A stretch of 9,973 nucleotides of DNA from Hyphomonas sp. (GCA_029287305.1 JARFRJ010000457.1:1-9973); one strand, 5' to 3'; positions 1 through 8,345 are shown, counted from the stretch's first letter. The notes: generated by a model from the sequence alone, not told the origin. Made by a program: numbers and translations.

Positions 1-264
1 CATAGACCCTTCATGATTGCCCCAACTGCCAGCAATTTTGTATAAAAGCGGTTTGAAACTGTGCGAATGGGCGGCGACCAAAGCGAGGGAAAAATCAGAC
101 CGGACAAAGCTGATGACGAGAAGCATGAAGGCGACCATCATCAGGCCAAAAGCGCCATAGGCAAAACGTGCAGCCAGAGATCGCACACCTGCAAAGCCAA
201 AATAAACTTGCATTGCAGACGCGGCCAGCGCCAGAAACGCGGCCATATGGGCTAGCTCGATCAA
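1..264 (-). CDS. ccmF: Cytochrome c maturation haem lyase subunit CcmF (CycK), N-terminal part
   Basis: Multi-pass inner-membrane protein that works with CcmH and CcmI to attach haem, delivered by CcmE, to apocytochrome c on the periplasmic side. Only the first 88 residues are present; the gene runs off the left edge. The visible part has two hydrophobic segments (about residues 5-25 and 36-54), then the family landmarks SHSFKPLLYK and WGNHEGSM, which precede the haem-handling WWD region in full-length CcmF. The start chosen is TTG (bases 264-262), inside the ccmE stop (ATTTGA), because the IELAHMAAFLALA start resembles CcmF N-termini. An ATG six codons later (246-244) is the alternative. The overlap suggests translational coupling to ccmE, in cycHJKL order. 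Family assignment is very secure; the exact start is less so. Confidence 0.93.
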   Translation of the reverse strand, partial: MIELAHMAAFLALAASAMQVYFGFAGVRSLAARFAYGAFGLMMVAFMLLVISFVRSDFSLALVAAHSHSFKPLLYKIAGSWGNHEGSM

Positions 265-683
265 ATGTCAGGCCCTTCCACAGCGCGCAATTCACGCGGC
301 ACATAGTTTTCATCATGCTTGGCCAAAAGCCGGGTCGCAATAAACACGCCCTCCGCATTAAATGTGCCGGTCGCCACCACCCCCTGACCTTCCTGAAACA
401 GATCGGGCGCAAGCCCTTCATAGGTCACCTCAATGGTATGCGCGTCATCGACCACGCGGAATCGAAATTCAGCACCTTCGGTATAAGTGAGCGAGCCGAC
501 CTCAACAAAGCCGCCAATTTTTGCCGACAGGCCAGGGCTAGGTCCGCCGCGCTCGGCCAGCGCGCTTGGCGTGTAGAACAAATTGGCGTTTTCCCGCAAC
601 CCCAAATAAGCAAGACCGCCGGCCAAAACCAGCAACAGGCCGGACAGGGCCGCCAATCTCAATCGTTTCTGTCTGGCTCTCAT
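261..683 (-). CDS. ccmE: Cytochrome c maturation haem chaperone CcmE (CycJ)
   Basis: Periplasmic, membrane-anchored chaperone that binds haem covalently and hands it to the CcmF/H/I ligation complex. With the start at 683 it has 140 residues: a basic N-terminus (MRARQKRLR), one membrane anchor (about 11-28), then the beta-barrel domain with LFYTPS (35-40), KIGGFVEVGS (55-64) and DLFQEGQGVVA (94-104). The haem-binding motif HDENYVP is at 123-129; H123 is the expected covalent haem ligand and Y127 the expected axial ligand. The frame is open further up to 752, but the extension (MSPQIGAVW and on) is unlike CcmE, and the inner ATG has a clear GAGGG ribosome binding site at 688-692, four bases away. 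Upstream lies a 227-bp gap from ccmI; downstream, ccmF overlaps the stop. Confidence 0.96.
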   Translation of the reverse strand: MRARQKRLRLAALSGLLLVLAGGLAYLGLRENANLFYTPSALAERGGPSPGLSAKIGGFVEVGSLTYTEGAEFRFRVVDDAHTIEVTYEGLAPDLFQEGQGVVATGTFNAEGVFIATRLLAKHDENYVPRELRAVEGPDI

Positions 684-910
684 AAGACCCTCAAATCTGC
701 GCGCACGGAACATGTCGCTCGCAACCCAAACGGCTCCGATCTGAGGCGACATATATCATGGAAGGGATATAGCATAAGGAAGGTCTTCCTATGAGAGGTT
801 TGCCCTAAAGCGCTTTGCATCAATCTATGACCGTCACATAGGGTCTGCAAGCCTGCTTGCCCATGCGACAGAGCAGACAGCCGGGTGCCCCTGCCAGAGA
901 CCGCTAAGGC
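684..910. other. Structured gap between ccmI and ccmE (227 bp)
   Basis: No gene is supported here: the only frames are an upstream extension of ccmE and antisense shadows. The gap holds several short symmetric sequences on the plus strand: AGGAAG-GT-CTTCCT (777-790), AAAGCGCTTT (807-816), the odd palindrome TGACCGTCA, and GCAAG-CCTG-CTTGC (847-860). None is followed by a clear T-run on the minus strand. Genes of this operon are often close together, so the gap may hold a separate ccmE promoter or an RNA processing site. No good -35/-10 pair was recognised. Confidence 0.5.
688..692 (-). promoter_or_regulatory. Ribosome binding site that fixes the ccmE start
   Basis: The minus strand reads GAGGG-TCTT-ATG, placing the Shine-Dalgarno core four bases before the ATG at 683-681. 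The longer in-frame start at 752 has no comparable core, so this site decides for the 140-residue form, which also matches the CcmE domain boundary. Confidence 0.7.
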
Positions 911-928
911 TTAGGGGATCTTAGCGGT
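900..928. repeat. Nine-bp inverted repeat spanning the ccmI stop
   Basis: ACCGCTAAG (900-908) and CTTAGCGGT (920-928) are perfect complements separated by 11 bases. The ccmI stop (TAA, 913-911) lies in the loop and the last codons lie in one arm. On the minus strand the bases after the stem are CTCTGGCAGG, without a U-tract, so this is not a standard intrinsic terminator. An mRNA-stabilising or processing hairpin between ccmI and ccmE is possible; that role is inferred from position. Confidence 0.5.
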
Positions 929-1600
929 TTCATCGGTATTTGTTTCGCTTTCCGCATCAAGGGCCGCATCAAGGGCGGCGATCCGGTCGGCAAGCGTTTG
1001 CTGCAGCGGGTTCGCCGGGTCCAATTGCGTTTGCAGTCCGCGCCAGTGCGCCCGCGCCTTGGCCAGATTTCCAGCTTGAAACTCAGCCAGACCGATCTGA
1101 AATCCAGCGCGGATATGGCTAGGGTCTAGGCGATAGGCTTCGGCATAAAAGCTCTGGGCCTGCGCAGATACTGTCCCCTCATCGCGCGCGACCCACAAAT
1201 CACCGAGGCCAACCAAAGCTGGCACAAATGTCCTGTCCCGGCGCAAGGCTGATTGAAAAGCTCTCAGCGCGTCTTGCTCACGGCCCTGCTGGCGCATCAT
1301 CTGTCCGATAAAATAATGCGGTTCCGGCGCATTGGGCTGGGCCTGTGCGAGGGTCTGCAAACGTGCCAGAGATTCAGCCGGGGTCAAGGTCTCTGGTGAT
1401 TTAGCGGCCAGCTCGGCCATACGGCTCTGATATGGATAATCGGGCATGGAGGGAGCCCCTTTGAAAGCATACCCCATAGACGCAAGGACAAGGATGCTGA
1501 TCAGAAAAATCCATCCCCGCTTCATGCCCTTATGCTGATAGAGCCAAAAACCGGCCACAGCAAAGCTGATAAGCGCCACCCCCCAAACCATTACTATCAT
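911..1600 (-). CDS. ccmI: Short cytochrome c maturation protein CcmI (CycH) with TPR domain
   Basis: CcmI binds apocytochromes c in the periplasm and presents them to the CcmF/CcmH haem ligation machinery. This 229-residue protein has two membrane helices (about 5-22 and 30-47), then the typical GAPSMPDYP motif (48-56), then TPR-like helical repeats: PHYFIGQMMRQQGREQDALRAF (94-115), VPALVGLGDLWVARD (126-140) and HIRAGFQIGLAEFQAGNLAKAR (162-183). The tail is acidic. It is much shorter than the roughly 360-410 residues common in alphaproteobacterial CcmI. The cytoplasmic loop between the two helices is about seven residues instead of dozens. The start at ATG 1600-1598 follows an AGGA core ten bases upstream; an in-frame ATG three codons later is possible. 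Position before ccmE-ccmF matches the rhizobial cycHJKL order and supports the call. Confidence 0.87.
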   Translation of the reverse strand: MIVMVWGVALISFAVAGFWLYQHKGMKRGWIFLISILVLASMGYAFKGAPSMPDYPYQSRMAELAAKSPETLTPAESLARLQTLAQAQPNAPEPHYFIGQMMRQQGREQDALRAFQSALRRDRTFVPALVGLGDLWVARDEGTVSAQAQSFYAEAYRLDPSHIRAGFQIGLAEFQAGNLAKARAHWRGLQTQLDPANPLQQTLADRIAALDAALDAESETNTDETAKIP

Positions 1601-1601
1601 T

Positions 1602-1613
1602 GGATCATGATCC
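1602..1613. repeat. Perfect 12-bp palindrome at the ccmI translation start
   Basis: GGATCATGATCC is a perfect palindrome directly before the ccmI ATG (1600-1598). On the minus strand its first bases are part of the presumed Shine-Dalgarno GAGGA. It could be a small operator, or could by chance affect ribosome access. No function can be shown from sequence. Confidence 0.4.
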
Positions 1614-1695
1614 TCACCTTCAGACTATGCCCTATGATATTAGAACGTATCCTAGCAAGCGCTTTATGTATCTCTTAACGCGTTCAACTAAGTTT

Positions 1696-1718
1696 AAAAA
1701 AAGCGTGAACGCCCTTTT
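1696..1718 (-). terminator. Intrinsic terminator after the serine hydrolase gene
   Basis: On the minus strand, AAAAGGGCG (1718-1710), a TTCA loop (1709-1706) and CGC plus seven T (1705-1696) form a nine-pair hairpin that includes two G-U pairs, with the U-run as its 3' side. It overlaps the TAA stop of the serine hydrolase gene. It would separate the three-gene acyl-CoA dehydrogenase/deaminase/hydrolase cluster from ccmI. A competing inverted repeat, GCGTTCA (1680-1686) with TGAACGC (1706-1712), overlaps it. Confidence 0.6.
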
Positions 1719-2949
1719 AAATCTCCAGCGCGGCATAGGCCAATTGCTGAAATTGCGTGCGCAGAGGATAGCTATTGCTCGGCACCAATTGGGTCATCTG
1801 AATACAGATCATCTCTTCGAGAGGATCGACCCAAAAATAGGTCGAGGCGAGCCCGCCCCAGGCATAAGTACCCTCTGATCCGGGTTGGCCAAAAGCAATA
1901 AGATCCTCCAAAACACTGCCCAAAAGACAAAACCCATGGCCATGCATACGCCCTTCGGCAAAGGTTTTATCGCCCATGCCAAGGATACTGTTGCCGCCCG
2001 GCAAGTGATTGCGTGTCATAAAATCAATCGTCTTCGGGCTAACCAATCGCACCCCGTCCAACGCCCCGCCTTTCAATAACATAAGCGCAAAGCGGTGATA
2101 ATCAGACAAGGTGGAGATAAGCCCGCCGCCAGCATTCAACAGTGTCGGGCGTGTCTGGAAAAGATGAGAGGCGGTCCCCGCTCCATCAAACAGAAGCGGT
2201 GCGCCGCCTTTCGGGTTTTTCATATAGCAGGCAGGTAAGCGGTCCAATTTCTCAGACGGAACATGAAAATCGGTATCAACCATGCCCAAAGGTTCAAAAA
2301 TACGCGTTTTGAAAAACACATCTAGGCTTTGCCCAGACACAATTTCGACAATTGCGCCAAGGACATCTGTGGAATGGCCATAATTCCAGCGTTCCCCCGG
2401 TGAAAATACGAGAGGCAACGGCGCCATGCGGCGCACCATCTCTTGCAAGGGTTCATGGCCTTCCCCAATTTTTTCGGCTCGATATATCCCATCTACCGGG
2501 TGCTGACGCAGGAAACCATAGGTCAGGCCCGACGTATGGGTGAATAAATCCAGAAGCGTTATCTCGCGGGCAGCGGGCGCAAGCTCAGGCGCGTCAGATG
2601 TGCCCCCGACCCAGACTTGGGGATCGCTAAATTCGGGGATATAGCGCGAGACGGCATGTTCCAGTCGGATACGGCCCTCTTCAAACAATATCATGGCGGC
2701 AAGCGCGGTGATCGGCTTGGTCATGGAATAGATACGAAACAGCGTGTCTTCTGAAATCGGCCTGTCTTGCCCGATCTGCATCTGACCTTGCAGGCCCAAA
2801 TGTACAATATCACCGCCGCGACTGATCAGCGTCGCCATATGCGGAAGTTTTCCAGCTTCCAAATAGGCGCTGAAAAAGCGTGGGATATGGTTCAGGCGGT
2901 CCGCGCTTAGACCCTGGGTTTCCGGCGGTGTTATTGGCAAGCTGGACAT
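1717..2949 (-). CDS. Beta-lactamase-like serine hydrolase (family VIII esterase type)
   Basis: A serine hydrolase of the class C beta-lactamase/penicillin-binding-protein fold (Beta-lactamase domain, PF00144). It has 410 residues, usual for cytoplasmic EstB-like carboxylesterases. The nucleophile motif S-x-x-K is SMTK at 75-78; the second motif is around Y190 (WNYGHSTDVLG, 188-198); the third, in the place of KTG, is WGG at 364-366, as in family VIII esterases. HTSGL (138-142) is another family landmark. There is no signal peptide, which fits an esterase better than a secreted beta-lactamase. The start follows a strong site (GAGAGGAAACC before ATG). It is 70 bp after adenine deaminase on the same strand and is followed by an intrinsic terminator, so it is probably the last gene of a transcript. 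The physiological substrate cannot be read from sequence; antibiotic resistance should not be assumed. Confidence 0.9.
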   Translation of the reverse strand: MSSLPITPPETQGLSADRLNHIPRFFSAYLEAGKLPHMATLISRGGDIVHLGLQGQMQIGQDRPISEDTLFRIYSMTKPITALAAMILFEEGRIRLEHAVSRYIPEFSDPQVWVGGTSDAPELAPAAREITLLDLFTHTSGLTYGFLRQHPVDGIYRAEKIGEGHEPLQEMVRRMAPLPLVFSPGERWNYGHSTDVLGAIVEIVSGQSLDVFFKTRIFEPLGMVDTDFHVPSEKLDRLPACYMKNPKGGAPLLFDGAGTASHLFQTRPTLLNAGGGLISTLSDYHRFALMLLKGGALDGVRLVSPKTIDFMTRNHLPGGNSILGMGDKTFAEGRMHGHGFCLLGSVLEDLIAFGQPGSEGTYAWGGLASTYFWVDPLEEMICIQMTQLVPSNSYPLRTQFQQLAYAALEI

Positions 2950-3019
2950 GGTTTCCTCTCTTCAGGCTTTATACAGGTCTCGTATAGACGTATTAGGCCA
3001 TGCTTATAAAATTCGGTTT

Positions 3020-4057
<1,038 letters not shown>

Positions 4058-4081
4058 CTATGGGCTGAAACGCGCCTATGC

Positions 4082-5242
4082 TTATAACATGTCTTTTTCT
4101 GCCGCCTTGATCAATTCGCGCGCGATAATAATCTGCTGAATTTGACTGGTGCCTTCATATAGCCGAAATATCCGGGCATCGCGATAAAACCGCTCAATGC
4201 CATAATCGGCGACATAGCCCGCGCCGCCAAACACTTGCACAGCCCGGTCGGCCACGCGGCCAACCATTTCAGAGGCAAATAGTTTGGTAGAACTGGCCAG
4301 AAGCGTGACCTTTTCGCCAGCATCACGTCGCCGGGCGGTCTCCAGCACCATGCAACGGGCCGCATAGGCTTCTGCCTGACTGTCTGCAATCAAGGCTTGC
4401 ACCAATTGATGTTGCGCGATCGGTTTGCCAAATTGGCGACGCTCCAACCCATAGCGAACCATTTCCCGAACCAAGCGCTCGGCCATGCCCGTACAGACCG
4501 CAGATATGTGCAAGCGGCCCTTATCAAGAACGCTCATCGCGACTTTAAACCCCTCGCCCTCTCCGGCAATTCGGTGATCGAGCGGCACGCGCACCTGATC
4601 AAAATTGACATCACAAATATGCGCGCCCTGCTGGCCCATTTTCCGCTCTGGTGGGCCAACCGAGACCCCTTTCAAATTCCGCGGAACGATGAAGGCGCTG
4701 ACCCCTTTTGCCCCCGGCTGATCCGGATCGGTTCGCGCCATAACTGTAAACAGATCAGCCTTATTGGCATTGGTGATATAGCGTTTTGTGCCGCTTAAAA
4801 TATAGACATCGCCCTCGCGCACGGCTTTGGTGCGCACGCTGGCGGCATCCGAGCCTGCTTCTGGCTCTGTCAGGGCGAAACTGGCGATAAAATCCCCTGA
4901 AGCAATCCCGGGCAACCAGCGATTTTTCTGAGCCTCATCGCCATGCAGGACAAGCGCCTGACTGCCAATGCCGATATTGGTCCCCGCCACACTGCGAAAG
5001 GCGGGTGAGGTTTGGCCAAGTTCCAGCGCCACCAAGCATTCCGTTTCCATATCAAGGTCGAGCCCGCCATAGACCTCCGGCACAGCCAGACCAAACAGGC
5101 CGAGGGTTTTCATCTCCTCGACAATGCTTTGCGGCATCTCATCCTCGCGGTCGATCTGCGCTTCCAAGGGGACGCACTTTTCGCTGACAAAGCGGCGCAC
5201 GGTCTCCAATAATTGCTTACGAATTTCAGCATCAAACGCCAT
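4082..5242 (-). CDS. Acyl-CoA dehydrogenase
   Basis: An FAD flavoenzyme that introduces the alpha-beta double bond in acyl-CoA thioesters and passes electrons to ETF. From the chosen start it has 386 residues, the usual family length. Landmarks are FALTEPEAGSD (122-132, FAD/substrate binding), ERRQFGKPI (267-275), QVFGGAGYVADYGIERFYRD (336-355) and LYEGTSQIQ (361-369), where E363 is the likely catalytic base. The frame is open to 5305, but the ATG at 5242 is preferred: it has AAGGGA eight bases upstream (5251-5256) and begins MAFDAEIRKQLLETVRRFV like other family members. Acyl-chain preference cannot be told. No ETF or beta-oxidation partner is adjacent; adenine deaminase follows after 48 bp. 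It is divergent from the hotdog thioesterase gene, which also probably acts on acyl-CoA. Confidence 0.94.
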   Translation of the reverse strand: MAFDAEIRKQLLETVRRFVSEKCVPLEAQIDREDEMPQSIVEEMKTLGLFGLAVPEVYGGLDLDMETECLVALELGQTSPAFRSVAGTNIGIGSQALVLHGDEAQKNRWLPGIASGDFIASFALTEPEAGSDAASVRTKAVREGDVYILSGTKRYITNANKADLFTVMARTDPDQPGAKGVSAFIVPRNLKGVSVGPPERKMGQQGAHICDVNFDQVRVPLDHRIAGEGEGFKVAMSVLDKGRLHISAVCTGMAERLVREMVRYGLERRQFGKPIAQHQLVQALIADSQAEAYAARCMVLETARRRDAGEKVTLLASSTKLFASEMVGRVADRAVQVFGGAGYVADYGIERFYRDARIFRLYEGTSQIQQIIIARELIKAAEKDML

Positions 5243-5409
5243 GCCATATTTCCCTTTTACCGCCACACTCTGCTTATAATTAGGCGGGCAAGGCTTGCGG
5301 GCCAAGCTTTAATTTCATTCACCCGGTCTGCCCTGCAGATTGCACCGATGAGAAATCAAAGCTATGGCCTTAAAAAGGCTCTCGCCATATCCAAGCAAAG
5401 GGGTTTTGC
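5243..5409. other. Divergent intergenic region between acyl-CoA dehydrogenase and hotdog genes
   Basis: This 167-bp stretch must hold promoters for both genes. On the minus strand TATAAG (5278-5273) resembles a -10 box but has no good -35 at 16-19 bp. On the plus strand TTGCAC with TATGGC at 17 bp is a weak pair. Neither is called as a promoter. Confidence 0.35.
5251..5256 (-). promoter_or_regulatory. Ribosome binding site that fixes the acyl-CoA dehydrogenase start
   Basis: AAGGGA on the minus strand, eight bases before the ATG at 5242-5240. It lies within the 5305 extension of the frame, which supports the shorter 386-residue product. Confidence 0.6.
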
Positions 5410-5838
5410 ATGCAGGCCACACTTATGTCAGACGGGGAATTTAAAGACTGGTATTTCTGGCCAGAAGAAATGTTCGAACATGAAATTGTTGGTCCGTTTT
5501 ATTTTCGCGAGGATAAAGAGGGGATGGCCTGCGCCTTTCGCGCCGCTGACAAACATATGAATGCTGGCGGCGTGGTGCATGGGGGCTGTTTGATGAGCTT
5601 TGCCGATTTTTCCCTGTTTGCCATTGCCCAGCCTTATATGGACACGGACAGTTATGGGGTAACCGTCGCTTTTACCTCTGAATTTTTATCTGGCCCGGTC
5701 GCGGGGGATTATATAGAGGCGCGCGGTGAGGTCTTGCGCGCGGGCGGATCACTGATCTTTGTGCGCGGGCTAATCACAGGCAATGGCAAGCCCGTTTTGA
5801 ATTTTTCCGGCACAATCAAGCGGATACGCCCCAAATAA
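5410..5838 (+). CDS. PaaI-family hotdog-fold acyl-CoA thioesterase
   Basis: A probable acyl-CoA thioesterase of the hotdog fold (4HBT/PaaI type), 142 residues, typical length, cytoplasmic. It has the active-site signature N51-x-x-G-x-x-H57-G-G with D66 in SFADFS; the HGG and following helix position the thioester. The beta strands that follow (VTVAFTSEFLSGPV, YIEARGEVLRAGGSLIFVRG and FSGTIKRI) match the central sheet. The start has AAAGGGG six bases upstream. It is the only gene on the plus strand here and is divergent from the acyl-CoA dehydrogenase gene. A shared role in acyl-CoA turnover is tempting but inferred. Its stop is followed at once by the 19-bp repeat TTAGCTCGGACACGCTCTA. The substrate is unknown. 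Confidence 0.9.
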   Translation: MQATLMSDGEFKDWYFWPEEMFEHEIVGPFYFREDKEGMACAFRAADKHMNAGGVVHGGCLMSFADFSLFAIAQPYMDTDSYGVTVAFTSEFLSGPVAGDYIEARGEVLRAGGSLIFVRGLITGNGKPVLNFSGTIKRIRPK

Positions 5839-5857
5839 TTAGCTCGGACACGCTCTA
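5839..5857 (+). repeat. 19-bp dispersed repeat, copy 1
   Basis: TTAGCTCGGACACGCTCTA starts directly after the hotdog gene stop. The same 19 bases occur inverted at 8442-8460, after the subunit-IV-like gene. In both cases the repeat is in the same orientation as the gene it follows. An exact 19-mer pair is not expected by chance in 10 kb. Confidence 0.8.
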
Positions 5858-5878
5858 ATAGGCCGGCTTCTATCTAGA

Positions 5879-5896
5879 AGGCCCTGATACGGGCCT
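5879..5896. terminator. Possible bidirectional terminator hairpin between convergent genes
   Basis: AGGCCC (5879-5884), loop TGATAC and GGGCCT (5891-5896) form a six-bp GC-rich stem between the convergent hotdog and ABC permease genes. A second weaker stem, CTTCT-ATCT-AGAAG, lies next to it. No proper T-run follows on either strand, so the terminator role rests mainly on position. Confidence 0.4.
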
Positions 5897-5937
5897 AATA
5901 GCTATAATTCTTTAGGGGATGTTACGGTTTGCCTACC

Positions 5938-7341
5938 CTAGTTTTTAGCCGCTGATTTTTTTCCGGGAAAAAACCCTTTCAGCCATTTGACCGCATCATT
6001 CACGCCGGCACCATGCACCGCCCCGGCCCGATAGACTTTGGTGGCAAGCCATAAAATCGTCGCCGCCGTCACAAGCATCAGTGTGATTTGCGCAAATATC
6101 TCCCAAACGGGGGGCTCTGCGGGTATGCGCAGGATTAGAAGGAAGGGCGTGAAGAGGGGGATCCAAGACGCTCCGGCAACAATGCTCGAATTGGGGTCTT
6201 CAAGAGCGAATATAATCCCGACCATGGGCAACATGAGCAGGATCAACATCGGGCTCAGCAAGGTTTGCGCTTCCTGTATCGTGTCACACAGGGACCCTAA
6301 AGCTAGGAAAATAACGCCATAGATCAAATATCCCAGAATAAAGCTGATAAGGGTCGGTACGACAATGGATATGTCGAGCCCCGCCGATACAATTTGCTGG
6401 ATGCTTTGCCGGGTTTCATCAGGCATTTGCGAAACCCCAAGCGCGAGGAATGCCCCCCCGACAAGGAACCAAGCGCTGAACATGGTGACCGTCACAGCCA
6501 GCACCGCCATCAGCTTGCCCGCCAATAGTTGCGGCAAGCGAATGGCTGTCAGCAAGCTGTCAAAGATTTTATTGCCACGCTCTTCTATCGTCCCCATCAG
6601 CAAATATTGCCCCGCCGAAAAAATGATAAACCAAAGCATATAGGACAGGCCAATTGCGATATATCGCGGGGCCCGGTCAGCTAGGGTAATTTCAGCCCCA
6701 ATATTAGCGGCCTCCTTATCACTGCGCACGAGGCGTTCCATAATGTCCGGGGCGGTTTGATCCGCCTGTTCCAATATCCCCGGATCAATATTGCGGGCAC
6801 GCAGAAATTGTGCGCGTGTGGTGTCTTCTACAGTCCGATTGAGACTGTCCAGCAGGCCCGAAACGGTCGCATCGACGCTCCAATATTGCAGGTCTCCTGT
6901 CTCTGGATCGACAATAATTGCGGCAAAAAGCGATTTTTCACCATCCGGTCCACTAATGAGCCTATCGCCCAAAAGCCAGGGACGCAGCTCTTCAAGCGTG
7001 TTCGCCGGGGCGGGAATTTGTATAAACCGTGCCAAACTGGCCAGAGCGGTTTCGGCGGCGGCGGTCGTCCCGCCTTCCAGAGCCTCTATACCGGTCATGG
7101 TCTGGAGGGCCTCACGCATCTCTTCACTGCTCTGTTTAAATTCCGCCTGCAGGGCTGGGCCATAGAGCGGGGTGTCTTCGACAATCGTGTAATAGCGCAC
7201 GGGCGAAGAGCTCGCGGCCAAGCCACCGACAAAAGCCCCAAAGAGGATCAGAAGCGGCATTGACAATAAGCCAAGCCAAAACCCCCAAGCCTGTACATAA
7301 CCAAGATAATCGCGCAGAAAAACAAGATATGTATTACGCAT
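5938..7341 (-). CDS. ABC-2 type transporter permease, NatB-like
   Basis: Membrane subunit of an ABC exporter, 467 residues, ABC-2/NatB class (ABC2_membrane_3). One N-terminal helix (about 20-43) is followed by a large extracytoplasmic domain (about 44-227). A C-terminal block of some five or six helices follows (about 228-249, 276-302, 325-350, 361-380, 391-406 and 415-436). EERGNKIFDSLLTAIRLPQLLAGKL (253-277) matches the conserved element after the second helix in this class. The tail is basic (KGFFPGKKSAAKN). Its ATG shares one base with the ATPase stop (TGATG) and has no obvious Shine-Dalgarno, so translational coupling is likely. NatAB-type systems export sodium in Bacillus, but many relatives have other or unknown substrates. 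The substrate is not determinable here. Confidence 0.9.
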   Translation of the reverse strand: MRNTYLVFLRDYLGYVQAWGFWLGLLSMPLLILFGAFVGGLAASSSPVRYYTIVEDTPLYGPALQAEFKQSSEEMREALQTMTGIEALEGGTTAAAETALASLARFIQIPAPANTLEELRPWLLGDRLISGPDGEKSLFAAIIVDPETGDLQYWSVDATVSGLLDSLNRTVEDTTRAQFLRARNIDPGILEQADQTAPDIMERLVRSDKEAANIGAEITLADRAPRYIAIGLSYMLWFIIFSAGQYLLMGTIEERGNKIFDSLLTAIRLPQLLAGKLMAVLAVTVTMFSAWFLVGGAFLALGVSQMPDETRQSIQQIVSAGLDISIVVPTLISFILGYLIYGVIFLALGSLCDTIQEAQTLLSPMLILLMLPMVGIIFALEDPNSSIVAGASWIPLFTPFLLILRIPAEPPVWEIFAQITLMLVTAATILWLATKVYRAGAVHGAGVNDAVKWLKGFFPGKKSAAKN

Positions 7342-8315
7342 CAGCTTAAGGCACTTTCAAGGTTAGCGGCGGCCTCTATTGGCAAATTTGACTGGCCCGT
7401 CAAATTGACAAAAACATCACGCAATCGGTCTTCACCAGGCATAAAGCCGGCGATCGGAACTTGTTTGTCAATCGCGGTACGCAGCAGGTCTTGCGCATTC
7501 TGCGTGCCGGGGAGTTTGGCTTGCCACCATTGAATGTCATTATCTGCATCAAAGCTTTCCTTTTGAATCTGAAAAGCGGTCTCTTTCAGCACCTCAGCAA
7601 GGTCACAGACTGGATTGACCCCGATCCGGGCGCGTTTTTCAAGCGTGTCATAGGCAGCCTCCAATGACCCATCAAAGACTTTGCGCCCGCCTGCCATCAT
7701 AATGATGGAATCGCATAAGCGCTCAGCATGTTCCATGACATGGGTGGAAAACAATATGGTCACACCTCTGGCATTTTCAGCCCGGATCATATCTTCCAGA
7801 ACCTGCTGGTTAACCGGGTCAAGACCTGAAAAGGGCTCATCCAAGATCAGGAAATCCGGCTTATGGGCCAAGGTCGACAAGATTTGCACTTTTTGCGACA
7901 TGCCTTTGGAGAGTTTGGAGTTTTTCGTCGTCGCAAAGGGCCCAAGACCGGACGTCTCTAATAATTCATCGGCGCGTTGATAGGCGATGCGTCGCGGCAA
8001 TCCTTTCAGCCGCGCAAAATAGGCAATCGTCGTACGCGGGGTCATTTTTTTGTAAAGGCCGCGCTCCTCGGGTAAAAACCCGACCCGCTTCAGGGCCTTT
8101 TGCGAAGGGGCGGTGCCAAAAAGTTCAGCCTGACCTGAATCCGGGGTCATGATGCCGAGGGCAATGCGCAAACTTGTCGATTTACCCGCCCCATTTGGAC
8201 CCAGAAAACCAATAATTTGTCCCGCAGAGATATCGAAGCTCAACTCACTGACGGCGGCGAAATTACCGAAATATTTTGACACATTTATGAGTGAAAGAGG
8301 GCCAGTTTCAGGCAT
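7341..8315 (-). CDS. ABC transporter ATP-binding protein, NatA-like
   Basis: ATPase that powers the ABC-2 permease encoded directly downstream. It has 324 residues. Walker A is GPNGAGKST (39-47); the Q-loop region is FLPEERGLY (80-88, E in the usual Q place, as common in NatA-like proteins); the signature is LSKGMSQK (135-142); Walker B is FLILDE (155-160), followed by the D-loop SGLD; the switch His is H192 in STHVMEH. A C-terminal domain of about 110 residues follows, as in other NatA-like ATPases. The start has AAGGA six bases upstream. The gene overlaps the permease by one base, forming a two-gene transporter operon. Its upstream region holds a palindrome and a degenerate copy of the 19-bp repeat. 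Confidence 0.93.
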   Translation of the reverse strand: MPETGPLSLINVSKYFGNFAAVSELSFDISAGQIIGFLGPNGAGKSTSLRIALGIMTPDSGQAELFGTAPSQKALKRVGFLPEERGLYKKMTPRTTIAYFARLKGLPRRIAYQRADELLETSGLGPFATTKNSKLSKGMSQKVQILSTLAHKPDFLILDEPFSGLDPVNQQVLEDMIRAENARGVTILFSTHVMEHAERLCDSIIMMAGGRKVFDGSLEAAYDTLEKRARIGVNPVCDLAEVLKETAFQIQKESFDADNDIQWWQAKLPGTQNAQDLLRTAIDKQVPIAGFMPGEDRLRDVFVNLTGQSNLPIEAAANLESALS

Positions 8316-8329
8316 AGATTATCCTTGCT

Positions 8330-8343
8330 GCTCGGACGTGCTC
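8330..8343 (+). repeat. Degenerate copy of the dispersed repeat core
   Basis: GCTCGGACGTGCTC matches the core GCTCGGACACGCTC of the 19-bp repeat at 12 of 14 positions. It lies in the 5' untranslated region of the ABC ATPase gene and is inverted relative to the copy at 8442-8460. In plus-strand RNA the two could pair over 14 bases with two G-U pairs. It may be a decayed family member or chance. Confidence 0.35.
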
Positions 8344-8345
8344 CC

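Noticed and set aside
684..752. Upstream extension of the ccmE frame
   Set aside because: The added residues do not match CcmE, and GAGGG sits before the inner ATG.
168..794. Open frame of 208 residues on the plus strand over ccmE and the upstream gap
   Set aside because: It is antisense to a clearly conserved ccmE, has no recognisable domain and no ribosome binding site, and its composition is that of a shadow frame.
1717..2949. Antibiotic resistance beta-lactamase
   Set aside because: There is no signal peptide, the third motif is WGG rather than KTG, and the length fits an EstB-like esterase.
5243..5305. Upstream extension of the acyl-CoA dehydrogenase frame
   Set aside because: The extra 21 residues are unlike the family, and the inner ATG has a well-placed AAGGGA.
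6757..7263. Long plus-strand frames antisense to the ABC permease
   Set aside because: They are shadows of a conserved transporter gene without ribosome binding sites or domains.
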